A stretch of DNA of 64,000 bases from Actinobacteria bacterium UBA2279 (GTDB lineage Bacteria; Actinomycetota; Coriobacteriia; Anaerosomatales; Anaerosomataceae). Both the position numbers and the translations under genes were made by a program. The notes under the pieces were generated by a model, which saw only the letters and a list, made by a program, of their open reading frames with translations, was not told the DNA's origin and ran no database searches. Location: contig DDWT01000033.1 of assembly GCA_002347365.1 (NCBI GenBank), forward strand, positions 142,119-206,118, given 5' to 3'. Every line of letters starts with the position of its first letter. Position 1 is the first letter of the stretch. This document shows positions 27,584-37,908 of this stretch, piece by piece.

Positions 27584-27620
27584 CGAACAGGGGCGTCGCG
27601 AGAGCGGCGCCTTTGTTCGC
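27583..27620 (+). terminator. Strong terminator after the giant cytochrome gene
   Basis: GCGAACA (27583-27589) pairs with TGTTCGC (27614-27620), and GGCGTCGC with GCGGCGCC inside it. With the joining G-U pairs this gives about 17 pairs around a GAGA loop. It begins on the last base of the stop codon and ends with TTTGTT within the descending arm. Confidence 0.8.
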
Positions 27621-27659
27621 GTTCCCCCCGGCCTCGATGCCTGATACACTACGCGTCTG

Positions 27660-29462
<1,803 letters not shown>

Positions 29463-29533
29463 CGACTCGCATTGTCGCCGACAGCATTGCTGACCTGGGC
29501 TGACACCGATACCTTTCTCACCCTTAGGATTCG

Positions 29534-29542
29534 TGATATATA
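29534..29542 (+). promoter_or_regulatory. Extended -10 promoter of the 11-haem cytochrome gene
   Basis: TGATATATA is an extended -10 (TGn plus TATATA at 29537-29542). The -35 region 17 bp upstream (TTTCTC, 29514-29519) is weak. The resulting 5' leader of about 70 nt contains a nested hairpin at 29567-29608. Confidence 0.5.
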
Positions 29543-29566
29543 GTTGCTGTCGACGCTTCTATACCG

Positions 29567-29608
29567 CCCTCGTCATCAGGCGGGCGTCTCCCGGTGACAA
29601 TGCGAGGG
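29567..29608 (+). other. Nested three-helix RNA fold in the 5' leader of the 11-haem cytochrome gene
   Basis: CCCTC (29567-29571) pairs with GAGGG (29604-29608), GTCA (29572-29575) with TGAC (29595-29598), and CGGG (29581-29584) with CCCG (29590-29593). This makes a 13-bp interrupted stem ending 13 nt before the ATG. The paired GAGGG is half of the purine-rich ribosome-binding region. The fold does not match any riboswitch consensus I recognise. Confidence 0.45.
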
Positions 29609-29621
29609 TGAGGGCACAAGT

Positions 29622-32600
29622 ATGTGGGGACGCACGCTGCCGAAGGTAGTGCTGGGGGTTGTGCTCCTGTTCGTCGTGGTAGGTGTCGCAGTCGGGTTCG
29701 TCGTCGGCGCAGCCACCCCAAACCGCGATGTTCCCGCTTCTGGAGAGATCACGCCGGCCACATCGGCCGATCACAATGGCGGCTCTTCCGGCGCTCCTTC
29801 GCAAGCCGTCGGCGGTGTACTCGCGGGCACAGCTGCCGAGGATAGCCTCGAGCAGGAGGAGCCGGCTGCTCGCGAAAACGCGACCGCCCCCAAGCCTGGT
29901 GCGGCAGACCCGCTGGTCCCATCTCTCGATACCCCCGATGATCCTGCGGACGTTGTTCCCATCGATCCGGTCGACCCCCCGGTGCCGGCAGTCCTTCCCG
30001 GCGCAGCTGCATCTGTAGCGTGTGTATCGGGCGATATGGTCGACATCGTGTCTTTTGAGCCGCCCGCCCAGGGGGGCGCGGTCACCTCGTTCGCGCTGCT
30101 CCGCGCGACATCGGCCGACGGTCCGTTCAGAGAGGTGGCGACAGCCGCTGCAGACGCCGATGGGTTCCGCTACTCGGTTGACGAGACGGCTGCCGCTCTC
30201 TACACGGTGGTGGCCCGCGGCCCCGGCGGGGAAGGCCCGCGCTCCGAGGTGGTCGACAACGATCGGGTATCGATAGCTGCCGGCGTGTCCGCTCTCGGCG
30301 CGACGCTTCGCTCCTCCAACGGCGAGGTCGTGCTCGTGCTCGCCCCGGGCTCGTTCGACTCCACCACCACGGTGACGATCGACGAGGTCGCGGGATCACC
30401 CACCGGCGGGATCATCTCACTTGCCGGCATCTACAGGATCGAGCCTTCGGGAGAGCTTGACGCTCCCGCTACACTCTCGGTGGCATACACGCTCGCCGTC
30501 ACTCACCACCAGGTCTCCGCAGCGTTGCTGAAGGCCGCGTGTCTGATGACTTACGACCAGGCGGCGGACCGGTGGGTCCCTGGAGCAAGTGATGTCCATG
30601 CAGAGGCCGGCTATGTCACCGGAACGCTCGGCCACTTCAGCGAGTGGGTACCTGGCACGATACAGCCTCACGGTACGAATCCAGAGTCGGTAGACTACTG
30701 CTCGGGTGTTTGTCACGACTTGGAGACATCGGCGGGTTCAACGCTCCGTTACGCCGCGAGAGACTCCCAGGTCTGCTACAACTGCCACGGCAACCCTGAC
30801 CTGGCAGCGCCGCCTGTGGGCGCGAGTGGAGCGAACGTGCAGAACTCGTTCACGGGTGCGTCGATCGTCTCCAAGCACCCCGTGGCGACCGGTGGGTTGT
30901 ACTGCACCGCGTGCCACAACCCGCACGCAGATCCGGTGGCAACCCCGGGACTCCTGCGGGCGTACGACGCGGTCACAGGCAAGGCTGTTACGGCCGGCGC
31001 TGCGTTCTGCTGGACCTGTCACGGCACGGTGGCCAGCAGAACGGTCAACACTCTCGTTCCTGGCTACTTCACACGCACTGGCGGCAATAAGAAGACGGCG
31101 TTCAACGGAGCGCATAATGCAGTGAGTTCGAACACCACGCGACTTGACTCATCCGAGGAGCTCGCACGAGGGTTCCTGGCGAGTACACAGGTTCAAGCTG
31201 ACGGGACGGTCACGATCGCGCAGACCCCCATCGAACTGCCTAAGACCGCGGCGGTGATTCCGATTCCTGCGATCACGGGCGATTTCGCGCATTCGCCGCC
31301 TGACCCGGGGCACGCATACGATGGCTCGGTGGCCACCAAGGTGTTCTGGTCTGCCGATGCCATGGGGGCGAGTGCCGACAATGGCTGGATCGGGACGAGC
31401 AGTCTGACGATAGACCTGGGAAGCATGACCAGGGTTACCACATTTGAGAGTTACTTCATCGCCAACACGTCCACAGTGCCTGATATCGTCGAGATACAGA
31501 CGAGCAGTGACGGCGTCACGTGGACCAGTCTTGTGAGCCAGGGCAGTCTCGGCGTCGGACGTCCCATTTCGGGTGTCACTTTGAATGGTGATGCGGACTG
31601 CCGATACGTCCGGTTCGTGTTCTATCGCGATTTCACGAGTGCACCCACCGGCCTGGTGTCGATCGCCGAGATCACCGTACGAGGCATGTCTTCTCAGGGG
31701 ACGTTCGAGTTCCGACCGGACATCGCTCGAAAGGCGACGTACACAGGCGGAGTCGTCAGGTGGGCAGCCTCCGTCGTATCTCCTGCAACGATGACAGTCA
31801 CAGCCCGTGCCTCGATGAACAACGGGTCGACATGGACGGCGTGGGGGCCGGTCGTCAATGGAGGTGCGTTGTCGCAGATTCCTGCTGGATCGAGTCTCGA
31901 GAATGCGTTGCTTGAAGTGCGAGCGACATTGGCCTCCGGTGGAGTTGTCACGCCGGTGCTCGATTGGGTCGAGGTCACTGTGACGCGCGGCGCGATCACC
32001 GGGGCCACACCGGTGTGGACTGGTTCTTCGCCTGCCACCGAGTGCCAGCGCTGCCATGCGAGTCACGGAAGCAGTGCACAGGGGCTACTCACTGTCGGCA
32101 GTACTGTGGCGTGCACGACGTGTCATGTGGCCGCGTACGGCTCATATTCGGGCCAGTCGGCGTTCAGCGCGTCGGTCCACTACGATCTTGAGTGTGCCGA
32201 ATGCCACGGTTCTCATGGCAAGTCAAGCGGCTCCAGCGGCGTGTACGCGTTCCTTCTTGACGATACTCGTCGGGAGGCGTGTCTGTCGTGTCACGGCGTC
32301 GTCAAAGCCGCGTTCAACGCGGCACAGAACGCGGACTCACAGTGGGGCAAGCACGACATCTACTCCGCCGAGCAAGTCAGGACTGGAAGCAGGATCGCAT
32401 GTCGCAACTGTCACTCGGCCCACTCCTCGACGACTGGTCTGGTGAACCCGGATTCTATCGGCACCTCTTTCGAGACGCTCATCGATGACCCGACATCTAT
32501 CCCCACCACGGAGATCGTGGTCTACGCCTCGAGGGACACGGTGCTGGATTCCACCGTCGGGCAGGAGAGCTGGAACTACGGCTCCAGCAGCCAGGTCACT

Positions 32601-33530
32601 ATCACTCAGTCGAATCGGGCGCTGTTCTACTTCGATCTGAGCACGATTCCGGCGGGCGCCACGATCCAGAACGCCACTTTGGTGCTGTGGGGCAGCAATC
32701 CTAGCTACACCGTCTACAAGGGTGGCTACACAGTCTATCCGGTGACCCGGGACTGGCTGGAAGGCACGGGTACCGGCTCCGTCAACAGCGCCGCTGTCAA
32801 CGGGGCCACGTGGTTGGAGCCAAGCTTTGGTGCGGGCTGGACGACGCCGGGGGGCGACTACGGGGCGGCCGTGTCTCCGACCGCGTACGGCATCAGGGCG
32901 CTCAACATCACTGCACTCGTGGTTTCGCTCAAACAGGGTGCGAACTACGGGATCGGGGTTCGACCTAACACCGCAGACACCAATCTGCCCATGTACATGC
33001 GTGAGACAGCGACAGCGCAGTACCGTCCGAGACTGCGGATCGTGTACAGGACCGGGCCGGCGACACGTCAGGTTGTCGACGACATCACGTTCTGCAACAA
33101 GTGTCATGACGGTGCGATGCCCCTGGGTCTCACCGGGCAAGGAATGACCGTGATCGCCAATTCGTACCAATACCAGGCGCACGGTGGTGCTAAGGGGCTG
33201 GGACCGGAGTCGTCCGCTTTCGATTTCTACTCGGCCGACGCGGGCGGGGGTGGCCTGAAGGCGCCCTATTCGTACGGTATGGACGCGCTGCTCTGTACGA
33301 CATGCCACGATCCGCACGGATCACGTCTGCCGTACCACCTGAAAGAGGTCGTGAACGGCCGAGACATGACGACAGTGTTCTCCGCCGGGTGGAGTCTGTC
33401 CACCGTGTCGGAGGGTAAGTCGCTTGGATACTTCTGCGGCGCGTGCCATGTCTTCCCGACGAATCACACAGGCTATGAGAGTTCCAGTATGGCCTGCGCC
33501 TCTGGTTGCCACAGCCACGGTGGCAAGTAG
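29622..33530 (+). CDS. Large modular multihaem c-type cytochrome with F5/8-type C and DNRLRE domains (11 CxxCH)
   Basis: A 1302-residue exported protein with an N-terminal signal/anchor (about 7-32), a Pro/Ala linker and a beta module (about 135-345). This N-terminal part, CSGVCH and the first CxxCH sites (VCYNCHGN, YCTACHNPH, FCWTCHGT) parallel the giant cytochrome upstream. Next come a discoidin/F5-8C-like domain (about 545-690), a second haem cluster with five CxxCH (about 805-930) and a DNRLRE/CBM96-like domain (about 963-1145, RALFYFDLSTIPAGATIQNA). A C-terminal cluster has three CxxCH plus CASGCH. The middle domains suggest binding to polysaccharide or a surface. AGGG lies 7 nt before ATG 29622. 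Confidence 0.85.
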   Translation: MWGRTLPKVVLGVVLLFVVVGVAVGFVVGAATPNRDVPASGEITPATSADHNGGSSGAPSQAVGGVLAGTAAEDSLEQEEPAARENATAPKPGAADPLVPSLDTPDDPADVVPIDPVDPPVPAVLPGAAASVACVSGDMVDIVSFEPPAQGGAVTSFALLRATSADGPFREVATAAADADGFRYSVDETAAALYTVVARGPGGEGPRSEVVDNDRVSIAAGVSALGATLRSSNGEVVLVLAPGSFDSTTTVTIDEVAGSPTGGIISLAGIYRIEPSGELDAPATLSVAYTLAVTHHQVSAALLKAACLMTYDQAADRWVPGASDVHAEAGYVTGTLGHFSEWVPGTIQPHGTNPESVDYCSGVCHDLETSAGSTLRYAARDSQVCYNCHGNPDLAAPPVGASGANVQNSFTGASIVSKHPVATGGLYCTACHNPHADPVATPGLLRAYDAVTGKAVTAGAAFCWTCHGTVASRTVNTLVPGYFTRTGGNKKTAFNGAHNAVSSNTTRLDSSEELARGFLASTQVQADGTVTIAQTPIELPKTAAVIPIPAITGDFAHSPPDPGHAYDGSVATKVFWSADAMGASADNGWIGTSSLTIDLGSMTRVTTFESYFIANTSTVPDIVEIQTSSDGVTWTSLVSQGSLGVGRPISGVTLNGDADCRYVRFVFYRDFTSAPTGLVSIAEITVRGMSSQGTFEFRPDIARKATYTGGVVRWAASVVSPATMTVTARASMNNGSTWTAWGPVVNGGALSQIPAGSSLENALLEVRATLASGGVVTPVLDWVEVTVTRGAITGATPVWTGSSPATECQRCHASHGSSAQGLLTVGSTVACTTCHVAAYGSYSGQSAFSASVHYDLECAECHGSHGKSSGSSGVYAFLLDDTRREACLSCHGVVKAAFNAAQNADSQWGKHDIYSAEQVRTGSRIACRNCHSAHSSTTGLVNPDSIGTSFETLIDDPTSIPTTEIVVYASRDTVLDSTVGQESWNYGSSSQVTITQSNRALFYFDLSTIPAGATIQNATLVLWGSNPSYTVYKGGYTVYPVTRDWLEGTGTGSVNSAAVNGATWLEPSFGAGWTTPGGDYGAAVSPTAYGIRALNITALVVSLKQGANYGIGVRPNTADTNLPMYMRETATAQYRPRLRIVYRTGPATRQVVDDITFCNKCHDGAMPLGLTGQGMTVIANSYQYQAHGGAKGLGPESSAFDFYSADAGGGGLKAPYSYGMDALLCTTCHDPHGSRLPYHLKEVVNGRDMTTVFSAGWSLSTVSEGKSLGYFCGACHVFPTNHTGYESSSMACASGCHSHGGK

Positions 33531-33552
33531 TCGGACGCCGGCGATGTTCGGT

Positions 33553-33581
33553 TTGACCCTTGTTCGCTTGCGACCTATCAT
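33553..33581 (+). promoter_or_regulatory. Promoter of hemW
   Basis: TTGACC (33553-33558) and TATCAT (33576-33581) with a 17-bp spacer, about 100 bp before the hemW ATG. It is one of the best promoter matches in the window. Confidence 0.7.
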
Positions 33582-33682
33582 CTGGTGGCGCTTGGCGCCG
33601 TGAGCCGGAGAAGGGCGCGGCCCACGGCGACATCACGTGCAGTCGCCAACCGCCGGAGAAGCCGAAGAGGGGCCGAGGTCGC

Positions 33683-34879
33683 ATGAAGAACGCCGGCACC
33701 GCGCTCTACGTTCACGTCCCGTTCTGTGTGGCCAAGTGCGCGTACTGTGATTTTGCTTCGCGCACCCCGCGCGATCCTGCCGAGATGTCGGCGTATGTCG
33801 ATGCGGTGCTTGCTGAGACGACCGCATGGCGCGATCGTGGTCTTCTCGGCGATGTGAGCACCCTGTACTTCGGCGGCGGGACACCCACGCTGCTCGGCGA
33901 CGAGCTGCTGCATCTGGTCTCCGGCATCCGGCAGCGCGCCGTGCTGCGCGACGGTGCCGAGATCACCGTGGAGACCAACCCTGAGACGACTTCGCCCGTG
34001 CTTGTCCCGGCGCTTGCAGCTGCGGGCGTCACGCGTATGAGCCTGGGTGTGCAGTCGTTCGATGACGACGTGCTGACTACTCTGGGCAGAAGGCATGATG
34101 CCGCCACGGCAGAGGGTGTCGCCGGCCTTCTCGCGGGCAGCGGGATGCGCTTCGCTCTCGATCTGATATGCGGAGTGCCGGGCCAGTCGATGACGTCGTG
34201 GCGCGACACGCTCGAGCGGGCGGTTGCGACGGGGGCGGGACACCTGAGTGTCTATCCGCTCGCCATCGAGGACCGGACACCCCTGTGGCGTGAGATCGCG
34301 GCGGGCCGGATGGTGGAGCCCGACCCCGACCTTGCGGCCGACATGATGTTGCTGGCCGAGGAGGTCCTCTCGGCGGCGGGCATCATGCGGTATGAGACCG
34401 CCAACTACGCCCGTCCGGGTGAACAGAGCGTTCACAACTCCGCCTACTGGACGGGAGTTCCCTACATCGGCATCGGACCGGGGGCGCACAGCATGGTGGC
34501 GGCGGGAGAGTTCGATCGCATCGCCCGTGCGGAAGGCTGGTACGCCGAACCCTGGAACCTGGAGCCCGGTGCTTCAACGGCCGCCAGGGTCCGGTTCTCG
34601 GTCGGCGAGGACATCGTCTCCTACGTCCATCAGCCTGTTCGCCCTCCGCAGGTGGCAAGCTTCCTGACGGCCGAGGAGGTCGGCGCGGAAGATGTCATGC
34701 TTGGTCTGCGGATGACCGCCGGAGTGGACGCCGCGCTCGTTGACACCGCCGGCCTCGGCACCGTGATGGAAGAGCTTGCGGCCGAGTTGCTGGTGGAGTT
34801 CGCAGATGGTCGCTGGCGCACGACGTCGCGTGGCTGGCTGCTCGGCAACGAGGTCTTCGGCCGAGTCCTCGAGGGCTGA
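33683..34879 (+). CDS. hemW: HemW-like radical SAM haem chaperone
   Basis: A 398-residue radical SAM protein. The [4Fe-4S] ligands are in VPFCVAKCAYCDF, followed by LYFGGGTPTLL and TNPETTSPVLV, with a HemN_C domain at the C-terminus. HemW proteins bind haem and deliver it to respiratory enzymes, and were once annotated as coproporphyrinogen dehydrogenases. I chose ATG 33683 (MKNAGTALYVHVPFC); the frame is open upstream, but homology begins here. In many genomes it follows lepA directly; here the 11-haem cytochrome gene separates them. Confidence 0.92.
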   Translation: MKNAGTALYVHVPFCVAKCAYCDFASRTPRDPAEMSAYVDAVLAETTAWRDRGLLGDVSTLYFGGGTPTLLGDELLHLVSGIRQRAVLRDGAEITVETNPETTSPVLVPALAAAGVTRMSLGVQSFDDDVLTTLGRRHDAATAEGVAGLLAGSGMRFALDLICGVPGQSMTSWRDTLERAVATGAGHLSVYPLAIEDRTPLWREIAAGRMVEPDPDLAADMMLLAEEVLSAAGIMRYETANYARPGEQSVHNSAYWTGVPYIGIGPGAHSMVAAGEFDRIARAEGWYAEPWNLEPGASTAARVRFSVGEDIVSYVHQPVRPPQVASFLTAEEVGAEDVMLGLRMTAGVDAALVDTAGLGTVMEELAAELLVEFADGRWRTTSRGWLLGNEVFGRVLEG

Positions 34880-34951
34880 ATCTTCGATCGGTGCGCGGTA
34901 TCGTGCAGGTGGATGCGGTTCACACGTGTCTTTGCGGCGTGCTACCATCAT

Positions 34952-34978
34952 TCAGCACTCACACGTCGAGAGTGCTAA
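34952..34978 (+). promoter_or_regulatory. CIRCE operator (HrcA binding site)
   Basis: TCAGCACTC-N9-GAGTGCTAA is one base from the consensus TTAGCACTC-N9-GAGTGCTAA. It lies 10 bp before hrcA and just after a plausible promoter (TTCACA 34919-34924, 18 bp, TACCAT 34943-34948). HrcA would bind here and repress its own operon. Confidence 0.93.
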
Positions 34979-34988
34979 CGGAGTGATC

Positions 34989-36011
34989 ATGGCAGCAGAA
35001 CTCAATCCCAGACGGCGCACAGTGCTCGCGGCGCTTGTCGAGGAATACGTCAGAAGCGTGCAGCCGGTTGGCAGCAAGGTTCTTGTGGACCGCTACAGCA
35101 TCGGCTGTTCGCCCGCGACCGTACGCAGCGAACTGGCGGCCCTCGAAGAGACCGGCTACGTCTATCAGCCGCACGTCTCGGCGGGGCGTATTCCCACGGA
35201 CAGCGGCTACCGCGCGTTCGTCGACGACATGGCCGAGCAGAGCACGCTCAGTGCCGAGGAGGTCGACGCGATCCACGTCCGGTACGACCGGCTGGAACGC
35301 GAGATGACCGATGTGATGCGCGAGACCTCGGCAGTGCTGTCCGCGCTCACCAGCTACGTCGCCGTGGTGGCTGCTCCCACGCTTCGCCGAGCGCGCATCC
35401 GCCGCATCTCGGTGGTGCCGATGGGCGTGAGGCGCGCGCTGGTCGTCGTGGTGACAGACTCCGGACAGGTCGCGAATCGCTCGGTGGAGTTCCCGTACGA
35501 TACCGATGCGTCGGCTCTGTCGGATGTCGAGGCGTATCTGAACGGCATGCTGGACGGCATGGTGGTCGTGGATGTGCTCCGCGTCCGCGAGGGCGTTGCC
35601 GTTGAGCGGGACGTGCGTGCCCAGGCTACGCTACGCATCCTCGACGAGGTCATCGACTGCATGGGCGAGGCCGATGAGGACCGGGTGCTGACAGGCGGCG
35701 TGTCGGCCCTGCTCTCACAGCCTGAATTCGCCGACCCGAGTACGGTGCGTCCGTTGCTCGGACTGCTCGAAGATGGCCTCTCGATGCTTCGCGTGCTCTC
35801 TGACGTCATGTCGACCGGGGACGTACTCGTTCGCATCGGTCACGAGAATCGCATGGACGCGCTCGAGCGTGTCAGTTTTGTCGCCGGCAGGTACGGCGAT
35901 GGCGACGCCGGCGGCATCGTCGGCGTCATAGGTCCCACCCGAATGGACTATCCGCGTGCCGTTGCGAGCGTTCGAGTCGTAGCTGACACGCTGTCCGACA
36001 TCCTCGGCTGA
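34989..36011 (+). CDS. hrcA: Heat-inducible transcription repressor HrcA
   Basis: A 340-residue protein of family length. The N-terminal winged helix (about 1-75) has VGSKVLVDRYSIGCSPATVR, then YVYQPHVSAGRIPTDSGYR, followed by the GAF-like dimerisation domain. HrcA binds CIRCE and, with GroEL help, represses chaperone genes. I chose ATG 34989; upstream codons in the frame lie in the CIRCE/promoter region. The gene is directly preceded by a CIRCE and followed 23 bp later by dnaJ, so both are under self-repression. Confidence 0.95.
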   Translation: MAAELNPRRRTVLAALVEEYVRSVQPVGSKVLVDRYSIGCSPATVRSELAALEETGYVYQPHVSAGRIPTDSGYRAFVDDMAEQSTLSAEEVDAIHVRYDRLEREMTDVMRETSAVLSALTSYVAVVAAPTLRRARIRRISVVPMGVRRALVVVVTDSGQVANRSVEFPYDTDASALSDVEAYLNGMLDGMVVVDVLRVREGVAVERDVRAQATLRILDEVIDCMGEADEDRVLTGGVSALLSQPEFADPSTVRPLLGLLEDGLSMLRVLSDVMSTGDVLVRIGHENRMDALERVSFVAGRYGDGDAGGIVGVIGPTRMDYPRAVASVRVVADTLSDILG

Positions 36012-36034
36012 CCGAGGGACAGGAGACGACTCAC

Positions 36035-37150
36035 GTGGCTGCAGCATCAAAAGACTACTATGCCGCTCTCGGTGTCGAGCGCGACGCCTCGGTGGACGAG
36101 ATCAAGAAGGCGTTTCGCCGCAAAGCGCGGGAGACCCATCCCGACGTGGCAAAAGGCGATGGTGCCGAAGAGGCATTCAAGGAGATCAACGAGGCCTACG
36201 AGGTCCTTTCTGATGCCGAGAAGCGGGCCAATTACGACCGGTTCGGTACCGCCGACCCACGCATGGGCGGATACGGCGGGGCCGACGCGGGGGACTTCTT
36301 CGGCGGCTTTGAGGATATCTTCTCCGTCTTCATGGGCGGCGGCATGGGCGGTCAGGCGCGGCAGGTGCGCCGCGAGGGTCGCGACATGCGCGCGCAGATA
36401 TCGATCACTCTCCAGGAAGCAGCGACCGGGATCACCAAGGACATCGAGCTGACCCGGGATGCTCCGTGCGCAACATGTAACGCCTCGGGAGCCGCACCAG
36501 GCGGAAGCGCGCAGCCGTGCGTCGCGTGCGCGGGCACCGGGCAGAAACGCTCCCAGCGCCGGACCATCCTCGGCGTGATGGAGACCGTCGTGCCATGCGA
36601 CCGATGTGGCGCGACCGGGACGATCGTCGAACCGCCTTGCACGACCTGCGGCGGCAGCGGTCGTGCTCGCGCGACCGAACGCGTGAGCGTTGAGGTGCCC
36701 GCCGGCGTGGCGGACGGCATGGGCGTGCGCGTACCAGGCAAGGGTGAAGCGGGACTGCGCGGCGCTGCTGCAGGCGATCTCATCGTCACCGTGCGGATCG
36801 CGGCGCACGATTTCCTGCACCGCGAGGGTGACGATCTCCACATGATGCTCAATATCGACATCGCTCAGGCGTCGTTGGGCGCCACGGTCGAGACACCAGG
36901 ACTGTTCGACCCCGTCGAGATCTCTTTCGGCGGCGGCGTGCAGACCGGCGACACCGTCAAGCTCAAAGGCGAGGGCATGCCCCGTCTGCGCGGCGGCAGT
37001 GGCGACATCATCGTGCATCTGAAAGTGGAGGTCCCGCACAAGCTCAACAAGCGGCAGCGCGAGTTGCTCGGCGAGCTGGCCGAGACGTTCGGGACAAAGG
37101 TCGCCGAACCCACACCGCTGCGCAAGATCAAAGACTGGCTGACCGGCTGA
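36035..37150 (+). CDS. dnaJ: Chaperone DnaJ
   Basis: A 371-residue type I J protein. The J domain (about 4-70) has the HPD motif in ETHPDVAKG. A G/F-rich stretch (about 75-100) is followed by the zinc domain with four CxxCxGxG-type repeats (CATCNASG, CVACAGTG, CDRCGATG, CTTCGGSG) and the C-terminal peptide-binding domains. It stimulates DnaK ATPase activity. The GTG start has AGGAGA 8 nt upstream. It forms a CIRCE-controlled pair with hrcA; grpE and dnaK are not in this window. The stop overlaps rsmE by one base. Confidence 0.95.
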   Translation: MAAASKDYYAALGVERDASVDEIKKAFRRKARETHPDVAKGDGAEEAFKEINEAYEVLSDAEKRANYDRFGTADPRMGGYGGADAGDFFGGFEDIFSVFMGGGMGGQARQVRREGRDMRAQISITLQEAATGITKDIELTRDAPCATCNASGAAPGGSAQPCVACAGTGQKRSQRRTILGVMETVVPCDRCGATGTIVEPPCTTCGGSGRARATERVSVEVPAGVADGMGVRVPGKGEAGLRGAAAGDLIVTVRIAAHDFLHREGDDLHMMLNIDIAQASLGATVETPGLFDPVEISFGGGVQTGDTVKLKGEGMPRLRGGSGDIIVHLKVEVPHKLNKRQRELLGELAETFGTKVAEPTPLRKIKDWLTG

Positions 37151-37908
37151 TGTCAGCGCACCGCTTCTTCCTTACAGGTCCTCTCCCGGAATCAGGCGCC
37201 TTGCCGCTGAGCGATGAGGACGTGCATCATCTGAGCACCGTGCTGCGTCTGGGTCCCGATGATGAGATCGTCGTGGTGGGCACCGACTCGCGTGTCGGGC
37301 TGGTACGCATCACCTCCGTGGGCGACGAAGTGGAAGCTGAGTTCCTGGCCGAGATGCCCGCTCCCGTACCGCCTCGCGTGACGCTGGTACAAGGTATCTG
37401 CAAGGGCGAGAAGATGGATCTTGTCGTCCGCCAGGCAACCGAGCTCGGTGTCGAGCGCGTCATCCCGATGCAGAGTTCGCGCGGAGTAGTGCGGCTCGAT
37501 GACGCCAAGAGGGCCGCTCGCCGCGAGCGCTGGCAGCGAATCGCCGCAGAGGCTGCAAAGCAGTCGCAACAGGTGCGTGTGCCCATCGTGGATCCCGTTG
37601 TCGACCTGGTGGACCTCGAACGGGCCCTGAAGGGCCTGACGCGCATCCTGGTCTGTTGGGAAGAAGCGTCCGGTCGCAGTATCGGTGAAGCGCTTCGTGA
37701 CTGCGGGGCGACTGTGTCGGAACGCGTCGCTGTGATCGTCGGCCCTGAAGGCGGGTTCTCGGCAGAAGAGGTCGACGCGCTCGTCGCCTACGGCGGCATG
37801 CCGGTATCGCTCGGCGACACCATTCTGCGTACCGAGACCGCAGGGACCGTGGCCTCGGCCATCGCCCTGTATGAACTCGGTGGCCTGGGAGGCGCGCCTC
37901 GTGAGTGA
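37150..37908 (+). CDS. rsmE: 16S rRNA m3U1498 methyltransferase
   Basis: A 252-residue SPOUT methyltransferase that modifies U1498 of 16S rRNA using SAM. It has an N-terminal PUA-like part (HRFFLTGPLPESG at the start, then HHLSTVLRLG). The knotted C-terminal domain carries VIVGPEGGFSAEEVDAL and VSLGDTILRTETA. It follows dnaJ directly (stop and start share one base), its common location. Its last 8 bases overlap mtaB. Confidence 0.94.
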   Translation: MSAHRFFLTGPLPESGALPLSDEDVHHLSTVLRLGPDDEIVVVGTDSRVGLVRITSVGDEVEAEFLAEMPAPVPPRVTLVQGICKGEKMDLVVRQATELGVERVIPMQSSRGVVRLDDAKRAARRERWQRIAAEAAKQSQQVRVPIVDPVVDLVDLERALKGLTRILVCWEEASGRSIGEALRDCGATVSERVAVIVGPEGGFSAEEVDALVAYGGMPVSLGDTILRTETAGTVASAIALYELGGLGGAPRE

